Assembly (NCBI RefSeq): GCF_023856365.1
Contig: NW_026042436.1
Coordinates: 186,001 to 250,000, forward strand
Direction of reading: 5' to 3'
From: Brienomyrus brachyistius
Lineage: Eukaryota; Chordata; Actinopteri; Osteoglossiformes; Mormyridae
Length of the DNA stretch: 64,000 nt
Position numbers and translations under genes: made by a program. Below, piece by piece: positions 49,232-62,325 of the stretch (its first letter is position 1; every line of letters begins with the position of its first letter). The notes under the pieces were generated by a model. The model was not told where the DNA came from. It was given only the letters and a program-made list of their open reading frames with translations, and did not search any database.

Positions 49232-50934
49232 TGGGATTCCGGTCCATCGCAGGGCACGAGGCTGGGGGACAGCCTGGATGGGATTCCGGTCCATCGCAGG
49301 GCACGGGGCTGGGGGACACCCTGGATGGGATGCCAGTCCATCACAGGGCACAGGGTACAGCCTGGAAGGGATGCCAGTGCATCGCAGGGCACAGGGCTGG
49401 GTTACAGCCTGGACGGGATACCAGTCCATCGCAAGGCACAGGGTACACCCTGGACGGGATGCCAGTCCATCGCAGGGCGCGGGGCTGGGGGACATCCTGG
49501 ACGGGATGCCAGTCCATCACAGGGCACAGGGTACAGCCTGGAAGGGATGCCAGTCCATTGCAGGGCACAGGGCTGAGGGACACCCTGGACGGGATGCCAG
49601 TCCATCGCAGGGCACTGGGCTGGGGTACAGCCTTGATGGGATGCCAGTCCATCGCAGGGCACAGGGCTGAGGGACACCCTGGACGGGATGCCAGTCCATC
49701 GCAGGGCACTGGGCTGGGGTACAGCCTTGATGGGATGCCAGTCCATCGCAGGGCACAGGGCTGTGGGACACCCTGCACGGGATGCCAGTCCATCACAGGG
49801 CACAGGGCTGGGGTACAACCTGGATGGGATGCCAGTCCATCGCAGGGCACTGGGCTGTGGGACACCCTGCACGGGATGCCAGTCCATCGCAGGGCACAGG
49901 GCTGAGGTACAGCCTGGACGGGATGCCTGTCCATCGCAGGGCACAGGGCTGGGAGACTCCCTGGACGGGTTTCCAGTCCATCACAGGGCACGGGGCTGGG
50001 GGACACCCTGGACGGGATGCCAGTGCATCACAGGGCACAGGGTACAGCCTGGATGGAATGCCAGTCCATCACAGGGCACGGGGCTGGGGGACACCCTGGA
50101 TAGGATGCCAGTCCATCGCAGGGCAGAGGGCTGGGATACATCCTGGACGGGATGCCAATACATCGCAAGGCACAGGGCTGTGGGACACCCTGGACGGGAG
50201 GCCAGTCCATCGCAGGGCACAGGGCTGTGGGACACCCTGCACGGGATGCCAGTCCATCACAGGGCACAGGGCTGGGGTACAGCCTGGATGCGATGCCAGT
50301 CCATCGCAAGGCACAGGGTACAGCCTGGATGGGATGCCAGTCCATCGCAGGGCACAGGGCTGAGGGACAGCCTGGATGGGATTCTGGTCCATCGCAGGGC
50401 ACGAGGCTGGGGGACAGCCTGGATGGGATTCCGGTCCATCGCAGGGCACGGGGCTGGGGGACACCCTGGATGGGAGGCCAGTCCATCGCAGGGCACAGGG
50501 CTGGGGTACAGCCTGGATGGGATGCCAGTCCATCGCAGGGCACAGGGCTGGGGTACAGCCTGGACGGGATGCCTGTCCATGGCAGGGCACAGGGCTGGGT
50601 GACACCCTGGACGGGATGCCAGTCCATCACAGGGCACAGGGCTAGGGGACACCCTGGACGGGATGCCAGTGCATCACAGGGCACAGGGTACAGCCTGGAT
50701 GGAATGCCAGTCCATCACAGGGCACGGGGCTGGGGGACACCCTGGATGGGATGCCAGTCCATCGCAGGGCAGGGGGCTGGGATACAACCTGGACGGGATG
50801 CCAATCCATCGCAAGGCACAGGGCTGTGGGACACCCTGCACGGGATGCCAGTCCATCACATGGCACAGGGCTGGGGTACAGCCTGGATGGGATGCCAGTC
50901 CATCGCAGGGCACAGGGCTGAGGTACAGCCTGGA
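49232..50934. repeat. Higher-order module T5 (1,703 bp)
   Basis: T5 matches T3 at offset 7,064 and T2 at 12,108. It carries GATTCTGGTCC near 50,384 where other copies have GATTCCGGTCC (a CpG to TpG change) and GGGCTAGGGGACACC near 50,640, which makes a TAG in one frame. It shares GCAGGGGGCTGGG (about 50,770) with T2 and T7. Confidence 0.88.
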
Positions 50935-52638
50935 TGGGATTCCGGTCCATCGCAGGGCACGAGGCTGGGGGACAGCCTGGATGGGATTCCGGTCCATCGC
51001 AGGGCACGGGGCTGGGGGACACCCTGGATGGGATGCCAGTCCATCACAGGGCACAGGGTACAGCCTGGAAGGGATGCCAGTGCATCGCAGGGCACAGGGC
51101 TGGGTTACAGCCTGGACGGGATACCAGTCCATCGCAAGGCACAGGGTACACCCTGGACGGGATGCCAGTCCATCGCAGGGCGCGGGGCTGGGGGACATCC
51201 TGGACGGGATGCCAGTCCATCACAGGGCACAGGGTACAGCCTGGAAGGGATGCCAGTCCATTGCAGGGAACAGGGGCTGAGGGACACCCTGGACGGGATG
51301 CCAGTCCATCGCAGGGCACTGGGCTGGGGTACAGCCTTGATGGGATGCCAGTCCATCGCAGGGCACAGGGCTGAGGGACACCCTGGACGGGATGCCAGTC
51401 CATCGCAGGGCACTGGGCTGGGGTACAGCCTTGATGGGATGCCAGTCCATCGCAGGGCACAGGGCTGTGGGACACCCTGCACGGGATGCCAGTCCATCAC
51501 AGGGCACAGGGCTGGGGTACAACCTGGATGGGATGCCAGTCCATCGCAGGGCACTGGGCTGTGGGACACCCTGCACGGGATGCCAGTCCATCGCAGGGCA
51601 CAGGGCTGAGGTACAGCCTGGACGGGATGCCTGTCCATCGCAGGGCACAGGGCTGGGAGACTCCCTGGACGGGTTTCCAGTCCATCACAGGGCACGGGGC
51701 TGGGGGACACCCTGGACGGGATGCCAGTGCATCACAGGGCACAGGGTACAGCCTGGATGGAATGCCAGTCCATCACAGGGCACGGGGCTGGGGGACACCC
51801 TGGATAGGATGCCAGTCCATCGCAGGGCAGAGGGCTGGGATACATCCTGGACGGGATGCCAATACATCGCAAGGCACAGGGCTGTGGGACACCCTGGACG
51901 GGAGGCCAGTCCATCGCAGGGCACAGGGCTGTGGGACACCCTGCATGGGATGCCAGTCCATCACAGGGCACAGGGCTGGGGTACAGCCTGGATGCGATGC
52001 CAGTCCATCGCAAGGCACAGGGTACAGCCTGGATGGGATGCCAGTCCATCGCAGGGCACAGGGCTGAGGGACAGCCTGGATGGGATTCCGGTCCATCGCA
52101 GGGCACGAGGCTGGGGGACAGCCTGGATGGGATTCCGGTCCATCGCAGGGCACGGGGCTGGGGGACACCCTGGATGGGAGGCCAGTCCATCGCAGGGCAC
52201 AGGGCTGGGGTACAGCCTGGATGGGATGCCAGTCCATCGCAGGGCACAGGGCTGGGGTACAGCCTGGACGGGATGCCTGTCCATGGCAGGGCACAGGGCT
52301 GGGTGACACCCTGGACGGGATGCCAGTCCATCACAGGGCACAGGGCTGGGGGACACCCTGGACGGGATGCCAGTGCATCACAGGGCACAGGGTACAGCCT
52401 GGATGGAATGCCAGTCCATCACAGGGCACGGGGCTGGGGGACACCCTGGATGGGATGCCAGTCCATCGCAGGGCAGAGGGCTGGGATACAACCTGGACGG
52501 GATGCCAATCCATCGCAAGGCACAGGGCTGTGGGACACCCTGCACGGGATGCCAGTCCATCACATGGCACAGGGCTGGGGTACAGCCTGGATGGGATGCC
52601 AGTCCATCGCAGGGCACAGGGCTGAGGTACAGCCTGGA
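50935..52638. repeat. Higher-order module T6, tandem copy of T5 (1,704 bp)
   Basis: The junction with T5 is the same as the T3/T4 junction, so the T-T pair was copied as a whole. One local change, GCAGGGAACAGGGGCTGAGG near 51,265 (a C to A and an added G), makes it one base longer than the other T modules. It leads into U3 at 52,639. Confidence 0.88.
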
Positions 52639-52780
52639 CGGGATGCCTGTCCATCGCAGGGCACAGGGCTGGGGGACTCCCTGGACGGGTTGCCAGTCCA
52701 TCATAGGGCACGGGGCTGGGGTACACCCTGGATGGGATGCCAGTCCATCACAGCGCACAGGGCTGGGGGACACCCTGGAC

Positions 52781-52956
52781 GGCATGCATGTCCATGACAG
52801 GGCACTGGGCTGGGGTACAGCTTAGATGAGATGCCCGTCCATCACAGGGCAGAGGGTTCAGCCTGGATGGGATGCCAGTCCATTACAGGGCATGGGGCTG
52901 AGGTACAGCCTGGACGCGATGCCAGTCCATCACAGGGCACTGAGAACAGCCTGGAT
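52781..52956 (+). repeat. Landmark cassette 18 (A form), in U3
   Basis: Complete, with GGCATGCATG and GCACTGAGAAC. It shows the arrangement that U2 has lost. Next cassette 1,872 bp on. Confidence 0.93.
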
Positions 52957-54147
52957 GGGATACCAGTCCATCGCAGGGCACAGGGCTGGGGTACAGCCTG
53001 GACAGGATGACAGTCCATCACAGGGCGCGGGGCTGGGGGACATCCTGGACGGGATGCCAGTCCATCACAGGGCACAGGGTACAGCCTGGAAGGGATGCCA
53101 GTCCATTGCAGGGCACAGGGCTGAGGGACACCCTGGACGGGATGCCAGTCCATCGCAGGGCACTGGGCTGTGGTACAGCCTTGATGGGATGCCAGTCCAT
53201 CGCAGGGCACAGGGCTGTGGGACACCCTGCACGGGATGCCAGTCCATCACAGGGCACAGGGCTGGGGTAGAACCTGGATGGGATGCCATTCCATCGCAGG
53301 GCACTGGGCTGTGGGACACCCTGCACGGGATGCCAGTCTATCACAGGGCACAGGGCTGGGGTACAGCCTGGACGGGATGCCAGTCCATCACAGGCACTGG
53401 GAACAGCCTGGATGGGATGCCAGTCCATCGCAGGGCACAGGTCTGGGGTACAGCCTGGACAGGATGCCAGTCCATCACAGGGCGCGGGGTTGGGGGACAC
53501 CCTGGACAGGATGCCAGTCCATCAGAGGGCACAGGGTACAGCCTGGAAGGGATGCCAGTCCATCGCAGGGCACAGGGCTGAGGGACACCCTGGACGGGAT
53601 GCCAGTCCATCGCAGGGCAGGGTGCTGGGGTACAACCTGGACGGGATTCCAGTCCATCGCAGGGCACGGTGCTGGGTAACAACCTGGATGAGATGCCAGT
53701 CCATCACAGGGCACAGGGCTGGGGTACAGCCTGGATTGGATGCCAGTCCATTGCAGGGCACAGGGCTGGGGGACACCCTGGATGGGATGCCAGTCCATCG
53801 CATGGCACAGGGCTGGGGGACACCCTGGATGGGATGCCAGTCCATTACAGGGTACAGGGCTGGGGGACACCCTGGATGGGATGCCAGTCCATCGCAGGGC
53901 ACAGGTCTGGGGTACAGCCTGGACAGGATGCCAGTCCATCACAGGGCGCGGGGGTAGGGGACACCCTGGACGGGATGCCAGTCCATCACAGGGCACAGGG
54001 TACAGCCTGGAAGGGATGCCAGTGCATCTCAGGGCACAGGGCTGGGTTACAGCCTGGACGGGATACCAGTCCATCGCAAGGCACAGGGTACAGCCTGGAT
54101 AGGGTGCCAGTCCATCGCAGGGCACAGGGCTGAGGGACAGCCTGGAT

Positions 54148-54194
54148 GGGATTCCGGTCCTTTGCAGGGCACGGGGCTTGGGGACACCCTGGAC
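54148..54194 (+). repeat. CTTTGC landmark unit 10 (U3)
   Basis: Copy of unit 9 at offset 7,152; cassette 19 follows at 552 bp. Confidence 0.93.
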
Positions 54195-54652
54195 GGGAGG
54201 CCAGTCCATCGCAGGGCACAGGGATGTGGGACACCCTGCACGGGATGCCAGTCCATCACAGGGCACAGGGCTGGGGTACAGCCTGGATGGAAAGCAAGTC
54301 CATCACAGGGCACAGGGCTGAGGGACAGCCTGGATGGGATTCCGGTCCATCGCAGGGCACGGGGCTGGGGGACACCCTGGACGGGATACCAGTCCATCGC
54401 AAGGCACAGGGTACAGCCTGGATGGGATGCCAGTCCATCGCATGGCACAGGGCTGGGGTACAGCCTGGACGGGATGCCTGTCCATCGCAGGGCACAGGGC
54501 TGGGTGACACCCTGGACGGGATGCCAGTCCATCACAGGGCACAGGGCTGTGGGACACCCTGGACGGGATGCCAGTGCATCACAGGGCACAGGGTACACCT
54601 TGGATGGGATGCCAGTCCATCACAGCGCACAGGGCTGGGGGACACCCTGGAC

Positions 54653-54828
54653 GGGATGCATGTCCATGACAGGGCACTGGGCTGGGGTACAGCTTAGATG
54701 GGATCCCCGTCCATCACAGGGCAGAGGGTTCAGCCTGGATGGGATGCCAGTCCATTACAGGGCATGGGGCTGAGGTACAGCCTGGACGCGATGCCAGTCC
54801 ATCACAGGGAACTGGGAACAGCCTGGAT
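54653..54828 (+). repeat. Landmark cassette 19 (G form, GAACTGGG), in U3
   Basis: Private change GGGATCCCCGTCC in the second unit, which creates a GGATCC (BamHI) site I did not see elsewhere. Next cassette 2,566 bp on. Confidence 0.93.
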
Positions 54829-57218
54829 GGGATACCAGTCCATCGCAGGGCACAGGGCTGGGGTACAGCCTGGACAGGATGACAGTCCATCACAGGGCGC
54901 GGGGCTGGGGGACACCCTGGACGGGATGCCAGTCCATCACAGGGCACAGGGTACAGCCTGGAAGGGATGCCAGTCCATTGCAGGGCACAGGGCTGAGGGA
55001 CACCCTGGACGGGATGCCAGTCCATCACAGGGCACAGGGCTGGGGTACAACCTGGATGGGATGCCAGTCCATCGCAGGGCACAGGGCTGTGGGACACCCT
55101 GCATGGGATGCCAGTCTATCACAGGGCACAGGGCTGGGGTACAGCCTGGACGGGATGCCAGTCCATCACAGGGCACTGGGAACAGCCTGGATGGGATGCC
55201 AGTCCATCGCATGGCACAGGGCTGGGGGACACCCTGGATGGGATGCCAGTCCATCACAGGGTACAGGGCTTGGGGACACCCTGGATGGGATGCCAGTCCA
55301 TCGCAGGGCACAGGTCTGGGGTACAGCCTGGACAGGATGCCAGTCCATCACAGGGCGCGGGGTTAGGGGACACCCTGGACGGGATGCCAGTCCATCACAG
55401 GGCACAGGGTACAGCCTGGAAGGGATGCCAGTGCATCGCAGGGCACAGGGCTGGGTTACAGCCTGGACGGGATACCAGTCCATTGCAAGGCACAGGGTAC
55501 ACCCTGGACGGGATGCCAGTCCATCGCAGGGCGCGGGGCTGGGAGACATCCTGGACGGGATGCCAGTCCATCACAGGGCACAGGGTACAGCCTGGAAGGG
55601 ATGCCAGTCCATTGCAGGGCACAGGGCTGAGGGACACCCTGGACGGGATGCCAGTCCATCGCAGGGCACTGGGCTGGGGTACAGCCTTGATGGGATGCCA
55701 GTCCATCGCAGGGCACAGGGCTGTGGGACACCCTGCACGGGATGCCAGTCCATCACAGGGCACAGGGCTGGGGTACAACCTGGATGGGATGCCAGTCCAT
55801 CGCAGGGCACTGGGCTGTGGGACACCCTGCACGGGATGCCAGTCCATCGCAGGGCACAAGGCTGAGGTACAGCCTGGACGGGATGCCTGTCCATCGCAGG
55901 GCACAGGGTTGGGAGACTCCCTGGACGGGTTTCCAGTCCATCACAGGGCACGGGGCTGGGGGACACCCTGGACGGGATGCCAGTGCATCACAGGGCACAG
56001 GGTTCAGCCTGGATGGAATGCCAGTCCATCACAGGGCACGGGGCTGGGGGACACCCTGGATGGGATGCCAGTCCATCGCAGGGCAGAGGGCTGGGATACA
56101 TCGTGGACGGGATGCCAATACATCGCAAGGCACAGGGCTGTGGGACACCCTGGACGGGATGCCAGTCCATCACAGGGCACAGGGCTGGGGTACAGCCTGG
56201 ATGCGATGCCAGTCCATCGCAAGGCACAGGGTACAGCCTGGATGCGATGCCAGTCCATCGCAGGGCACAGGGCTGAGGGACAGCCTGGATGGGATTCCGG
56301 TCCATCGCAGGGCACAGGGCTGGGGTACAGCCTGGATGGGATGCCAGTCCATCGCAGGGCACAGGGCTGGGGTACAGCATGGACGGGATGCCTGTCCATG
56401 GCAGGGCACAGGGCTGGGTGACACCCTGGACGGGATGCCAGTCCATCACAGGGCACAGGGCTGGGGGACACCCTGCACGGGATGCCAGTGCATCACAGGG
56501 CACAGGGTACAGCCTGGATGGAATGCCAGTCCATCACAGGGCACGGGGCTGGGGGACAGCCTGGATGGGATTCCGGTCCATCGCAGGGCACGGGGCTGGG
56601 GGACACCCTGGATGGGAGGCCAGTCCATCGCAGGGCACAGGGCTGGGGTACAGCCTGGATGGGATGCCAGTCCATCGCAGGGCACAGGGCTGGGGTACAG
56701 CCTGGACGGGATGCCTGTCCATGGCAGAGCACAGGGCTGGGTGACACCCTGGACGGGATGCCAGTCCATCACAGGGCACAGGGCTGGGGGACACCCTGGA
56801 CGGGATGGCAGTGCATCACAGGGCACAGGGTACAGCCTGGATGGAATGCCAGTCCATCACAGGGCACGGGGCTGGGGGACACCCTGGATGGGATGCCAGT
56901 CCATCGCAGGGCAGAGGGCTGGGATACAACCTGGACGGGATGCCAATCCATCGCAAGGCACAGGGCTGTGGGACACCCTGCACGGGATGCCAGTCCATCA
57001 CATGGCACAGGGCTGGGGTACAGCCTGGATGGGATGCCAGTCCATCGCAGGGCACAGGGCTGAGGTACAGCCTGGACGGGATGCCTGTCCATCGCAGGGC
57101 ACAGGGCTGGGGGACTCCCTGGACGGGTTGCCAGTCCATCATAGGGCATGGGGCTGGGGTACACCCTGGATGGGATGCCAGTCCATCACAGCGCACAGGG
57201 CTGGGGGACACCCTGGAC

Positions 57219-57394
57219 GGGATGCATGTCCATGACAGGGCACTGGGCTGGGGTACAGCTTAGATGAGATGCCCGTCCATCACAGGGCAGAGGGTTCAGC
57301 CTGGATGGGATGCCAGTCCATTAGAGGGCATGGGGCTGAGGTACAGCCTGGACGCGATGCCAGTCCATCACAGGGCACTGGGAACAGCCTGGAT
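57219..57394 (+). repeat. Landmark cassette 20 (A form), in the mosaic block
   Basis: Private change CCATTAGAGGGC in the third unit (others CCATTACAGGGC). Matches the cassette at 5508 with its flanks. Next cassette only 869 bp on. Confidence 0.93.
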
Positions 57395-58087
57395 GGGATG
57401 CCAGTCCATCGCAGGGCACAGGGCTGGGGTACAGCCTGGACAGGATGACAGTCCATCACAGGGCGCGGGGCTGGGGGACATCCTGGACGGGATGCCAGTC
57501 CATCAAAGGGCACAGGGTACAGCCTGGAAGGGATGCCAGTCCATTGCAGGGCAGAGGGCTGAGGGACACCCTGGACGGGATGCCAGTCCATCGCAGGGCA
57601 CTGGGCTGTGGTACAGCCTTGATGGGATGCCAGTCCATCGCAGGGCACAGGGCTTTGGGACACCCTGCACGGGATGCCAGTCCATCACAGGGCACAGGGC
57701 TGGGGTACACCCTGAATGGGATGCCAGTCCATCGCAGGGCACTGGGCTGTGGGACACCCTGCACGGGATGCCAGTCTATCACAGGGCACAGGGCTGGGGT
57801 ACAGCCTGGACGGGATGCCAGTCCATCACAGGGCACTGGGAACAGCCTGGATGGGATGCCAGTCCATCGCAGGGCACAGGTCTGGGGTACAGCCTGGACA
57901 GGATGCCAGTCCATCGCAGGGCACAGGGCTGAGGTACAGCCTGGACGGGATGCCTGTCCATCGCAGGGCACAGGGCTGGGGGACTCCCTGGATGGGTTGC
58001 CAGTCCATCACAGGGCACGGGGCTGGGGTACACCCTGGATGGGATGCCAGTCCATCACAGCGCACAGGGCTGGGGGACACCCTGGAC

Positions 58088-58263
58088 GGGATGCATGTCC
58101 ATGACAGGGCACTGGGCTGGGGTACAGCTTAGATGGGATGCCCGTCCATCACAGGGCAGAGGGTTCAGCCTGGATGGGATGCCAGTCCATTACAGGGCAT
58201 GGGGCTGAGGTACAGCCTGGACGCGATGCCAGTCCATCACAGGGCACTGGGAACAGCCTGGAT
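58088..58263 (+). repeat. Landmark cassette 21 (G form), in the mosaic block
   Basis: Has GCACTGGG and no CTTTGC unit upstream, like cassettes 1 and 6. Next cassette 2,507 bp on. Confidence 0.93.
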
Positions 58264-60089
58264 GGGATACCAGTCCATCGCAGGGCACAGGGCTGGGGTA
58301 CAGCCTGGACAGGATGACAGTCCATCACAGGGCGCGGGGCTGGGGGACACCCTGGAAGGGATGCCAGTCCATCACAGGGCACAGGGTACAGCCTGGAAGG
58401 GATGCCAGTCCATTGCAGGGCAGAGGGCTGAGGGACACCCTGGACGGGATGCCAGTCCATCGCAGGGCACTGGGCTGGGGTACAGCCTTGATGGGATGCC
58501 AGTCCATCGCAGGGCACAGGGCTGTGGGACACCCTGCACGGGATGCCAGTCCATCGCAGGGCACAGGTCTGGGGTACAGCCTGGACAGGATGCCAGTCCA
58601 TCACAGGGCGCGGGGTTAGGGGACACCCTGGACGGGATGCCAGTCCATCACAGGGCACAGGGTACAGCCTGGAAGGGATGCCAGTGCATCGCAGGGCACA
58701 GGGCTGGGTTACAGCCTGGACGGGATACCAGTCCATTGCAAGGCACAGGGTACACCCTGGACGGGATGCCAGTCCATCGCAGGGCGCGGGGCTGGGAGAC
58801 ATCCTGGACGGGATGCCAGTCCATCACAGGGCACAGGGTACAGCCTGGAAGGGATGCCAGTCCATTGCAGGGCACAGGGCTGAGGGACACCCTGGACGGG
58901 ATGCCAGTCCATCGCAGGGCACTGGGCTGGGGTACAGCCTTGATGGGATGCCAGTCCATCGCAGGGCACAGGGCTGTGGGACACCCTGCACGGGATGCCA
59001 GTCCATCACAGGGCACAGGGCTGGGGTACAACCTGGATGGGATGCCAGTCCATCGCAGGGCACTGGGCTGTGGGACACCCTGCACGGGATGCCAGTCCAT
59101 CGCAGGGCACAGGGCTGAGGTACAGCCTGGACGGGATGCCTGTCCATCGCAGGGCACAGGGCTGGGAGACTCCCTGGACGGGTTTCCAGTCCATCACAGG
59201 GCACGGGGCTGGGGGACACCCTGGACGGGATGCCAGTGCATCACAGGGCACAGGGTTCAGCCTGGATGGAATGCCAGTCCATCACAGGGCACGGGGCTGG
59301 GGGACACCCTGGATGGGATGCCAGTCCATCGCAGGGCAGAGGGCTGGGATACATCCTGGACGGGATGCCAATACATCGCAAGGCACAGGGCTGTGGGACA
59401 CCCTGGACGGGATGCCAGTCCATCACAGGGCACAGGGCTGGGGTACAGCCTGGATGCGATGCCAGTCCATCGCAAGGCACAGGGTACAGCCTGGATGGGA
59501 TGCCAGTCCATCGCAGGGCACAGGGCTGAGGGACAGCCTGGATGGGATTCCGGTCCATCGCAGGGCACAGGGCTGGGGTACAGCCTGGATGGGATGCCAG
59601 TCCATCGCAGGGCACAGGGCTGGGGTACAGCCTGGACGGGATGCCTGTCCATGGCAGGGCACAGGGCTGGGTGACACCCTGGACGGGATGCCAGTCCATC
59701 ACAGGGCACTGGGAACAGCCTGGATGGGATGCCAGTCCATCGCATGGCACAGGGCTGGGGGACACCCTGGATGGGATGCCAGTCCATCACAGGGTACAGG
59801 GCTTGGGGACACCCTGGATGGGATGCCAGTCCATCGCAGGGCACAGGTCTGGGGTACAGCCTGGACAGGATGCCAGTCCATAACAGGGCGCGGGGTTAGG
59901 GGACACCCTGGACGGGATGCCAGTCCATCACAGGGCACAGGGTACAGCCTGGAAGGGATGCCAGTGCATCTCAGGGCACAGGGCTGGGTTACAGCCTGGA
60001 CGGGATACCAGTCCATCGCAAGGCACAGGGTACAGCCTGGATAGGGTGCCAGTCCATCGCAGGGCACAGGGCTGAGGGACAGCCTGGAT

Positions 60090-60136
60090 GGGATTCCGGT
60101 CCTTTGCAGGGCACGGGGCTTGGGGACACCCTGGAC
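60090..60136 (+). repeat. CTTTGC landmark unit 11 (U4)
   Basis: Cassette 22 follows at 552 bp. Confidence 0.93.
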
Positions 60137-60594
60137 GGGAGGCCAGTCCATCGCAGGGCACAGGGATGTGGGACACCCTGCACGGGATGCCAGTCCATCA
60201 CAGGGCACAGGGCTGGGGTACAGCCTGGATGGAAAGCAAGTCCATCACAGGGCACAGGGCTGAGGGACAGCCTGGATGGGATTCCGGTCCATCGCAGGGC
60301 ACGGGGCTGGGGGACACCCTGGACGGGATACCAGTCCATCGCAAGGCACAGGGTACAGCCTGGATGGGATGCCAGTCCATCGCATGGCACAGGGCTGGGG
60401 TACAGCCTGGACGGGATGCCTGTCCATCGCAGGGCACAGGGCTGGGTGACACCCTGGACGGGATGCCAGTCCATCACAGGGCACAGGGCTGTGGGACACC
60501 CTGGACGGGATGCCAGTGCATCACAGGGCACAGGGTACACCTTGGATGGGATGCCAGTCCATCACAGCGCACAGGGCTGGGGGACACCCTGGAC

Positions 60595-60770
60595 GGGATG
60601 CATGTCCATGACAGGGCACTGGGCTGGGGTACAGCTTAGATGGGATGCCCGTCCATCACAGGGCAGAGGGTTCAGCCTGGATGGGATGCCAGTCCATTAC
60701 AGGGCATGGGGCTGAGGTACAGCCTGGACGCGATGCCAGTCCATCACAGGGAACTGGGAACAGCCTGGAT
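60595..60770 (+). repeat. Landmark cassette 22 (G form, GAACTGGG), in U4
   Basis: Last cassette in the window; CTTTGC unit at 60,090. Confidence 0.93.
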
Positions 60771-62325
60771 GGGATACCAGTCCATCGCAGGGCACAGGGC
60801 TGGGGTACAGCCTGGACAGGATGACAGTCCATCACAGGGCGCGGGGCTGGGGGACACCCTGGACGGGATGCCAGTCCATCACAGGGCACAGGGTACAGCC
60901 TGGAAGGGATGCCAGTCCATTGCAGGGCACAGGGCTGAGGGACACCCTGGACGGGATGCCAGTCCATCACAGGGCACAGGGCTGGGGTACAACCTGGATG
61001 GGATGCCAGTCCATCGCAGGGCACAGGGCTGTGGGACACCCTGCATGGGATGCCAGTCTATCACAGGGCACAGGGCTGGGGTACAGCCTGGACGGGATGC
61101 CAGTCCATCACAGGGCACTGGGAACAGCCTGGATGGGATGCCAGTCCATCGCATGGCACAGGGCTGGGGGACACCCTGGATGGGATGCCAGTCCATCACA
61201 GGGTACAGGGCTTGGGGACACCCTGGATGGGATGCCAGTCCATCGCAGGGCACAGGTCTGGGGTACAGCCTGGACAGGATGCCAGTCCATCACAGGGCGC
61301 GGGGTTAGGGGACACCCTGGACGGGATGCCAGTCCATCACAGGGCACAGGGTACAGCCTGGAAGGGATGCCAGTGCATCGCAGGGCACAGGGCTGGGTTA
61401 CAGCCTGGACGGGATACCAGTCCATTGCAAGGCACAGGGTACACCCTGGACGGGATGCCAGTCCATCGCAGGGCGCGGGGCTGGGAGACATCCTGGACGG
61501 GATGCCAGTCCATCACAGGGCACAGGGTACAGCCTGGAAGGGATGCCAGTCCATTGCAGGGCACAGGGCTGAGGGACACCCTGGACGGGATGCCAGTCCA
61601 TCGCAGGGCACTGGGCTGGGGTACAGCCTTGATGGGATGCCAGTCCATCGCAGGGCACAGGGCTGTGGGACACCCTGCACGGGATGCCAGTCCATCACAG
61701 GGCACAGGGCTGGGGTACAACCTGGATGGGATGCCAGTCCATCGCAGGGCACTGGGCTGTGGGACACCCTGCACGGGATGCCAGTCCATCGCAGGGCACA
61801 AGGCTGAGGTACAGCCTGGACGGGATGCCTGTCCATCGCAGGGCACAGGGTTGGGAGACTCCCTGGACGGGTTTCCAGTCCATCACAGGGCACGGGGCTG
61901 GGGGACACCCTGGACGGGATGCCAGTGCATCACAGGGCACAGGGTTCAGCCTGGATGGAATGCCAGTCCATCACAGGGCACGGGGCTGGGGGACACCCTG
62001 GATGGGATGCCAGTCCATCGCAGGGCAGAGGGCTGGGATACATCCTGGACGGGATGCCAATACATCGCAAGGCACAGGGCTGTGGGACACCCTGGACGGG
62101 ATGCCAGTCCATCACAGGGCACAGGGCTGGGGTACAGCCTGGATGCGATGCCAGTCCATCGCAAGGCACAGGGTACAGCCTGGATGGGATGCCAGTCCAT
62201 CGCAGGGCACAGGGCTGAGGGACAGCCTGGATGGGATTCCGGTCCATCGCAGGGCACAGGGCTGGGGTACAGCCTGGATGGGATGCCAGTCCATCGCAGG
62301 GCACAGGGCTGAGGGACAGCCTGGA

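Larger units (their letters stand above)
42168..56369. repeat. 7.06-kb higher-order tandem pair (T-T-U twice)
   Basis: T3-T4-U2 (42,168-49,231, 7,064 bp) is followed directly by T5-T6-U3 (49,232-56,369). The copies align at offset 7,064, then 7,065 after the T6 insertion and 7,152 after the 88-bp loss in U2. The second copy of U ends early at 56,369. Because both copies contain the T-T pair, the 1,703-bp duplication came first and the 7-kb one second. Confidence 0.87.
52639..56369. repeat. Higher-order module U3, ending in a mosaic join
   Basis: U3 matches U2 at offset 7,065 then 7,152 and U1 at about 19,260, with both landmark cassettes (52,781 and 54,653) and the CTTTGC unit (54,148). Private changes are GGGGTAGAACC near 53,269, a lost G near 53,392, GCGGGGGTAGGGG near 53,950 and GGATCCCCGTCC in the second cassette. 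At 56,370 it departs from U1 and U2 and continues as sequence like 4,658 onward. Confidence 0.85.
56370..59800. repeat. Mosaic block joining several repeat lineages
   Basis: From 56,370 to about 57,910 the sequence follows 4,658-6,199 at an offset of 51,711-51,712, including an A-form cassette (57,219). It then passes through units like those near 6.7 kb to a G-form cassette (58,088) lacking the CTTTGC unit. From about 58,543 to 59,690 it follows U (58,648 matches 55,395), then units like 59,700 match 35,910. The two cassettes are only 869 bp apart, the closest pair in the window. No gene or unrelated DNA lies between the segments. Confidence 0.78.
59801..62325. repeat. Higher-order module U4, left part missing
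   Basis: U4 matches U1 from about 34,600 to 37,123 at offset 25,202-25,203, and U2 at 13,094. The left edge lies between about 59,800 and 59,970: before it the sequence has GGGCTTGGGGACACC, typical of another block, and after it the U signature GTGCATCTCAGGGC (about 59,965). It holds a CTTTGC unit (60,090) and G-form cassette (60,595). A private change is CCATAACAGGG near 59,880. Confidence 0.85.
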
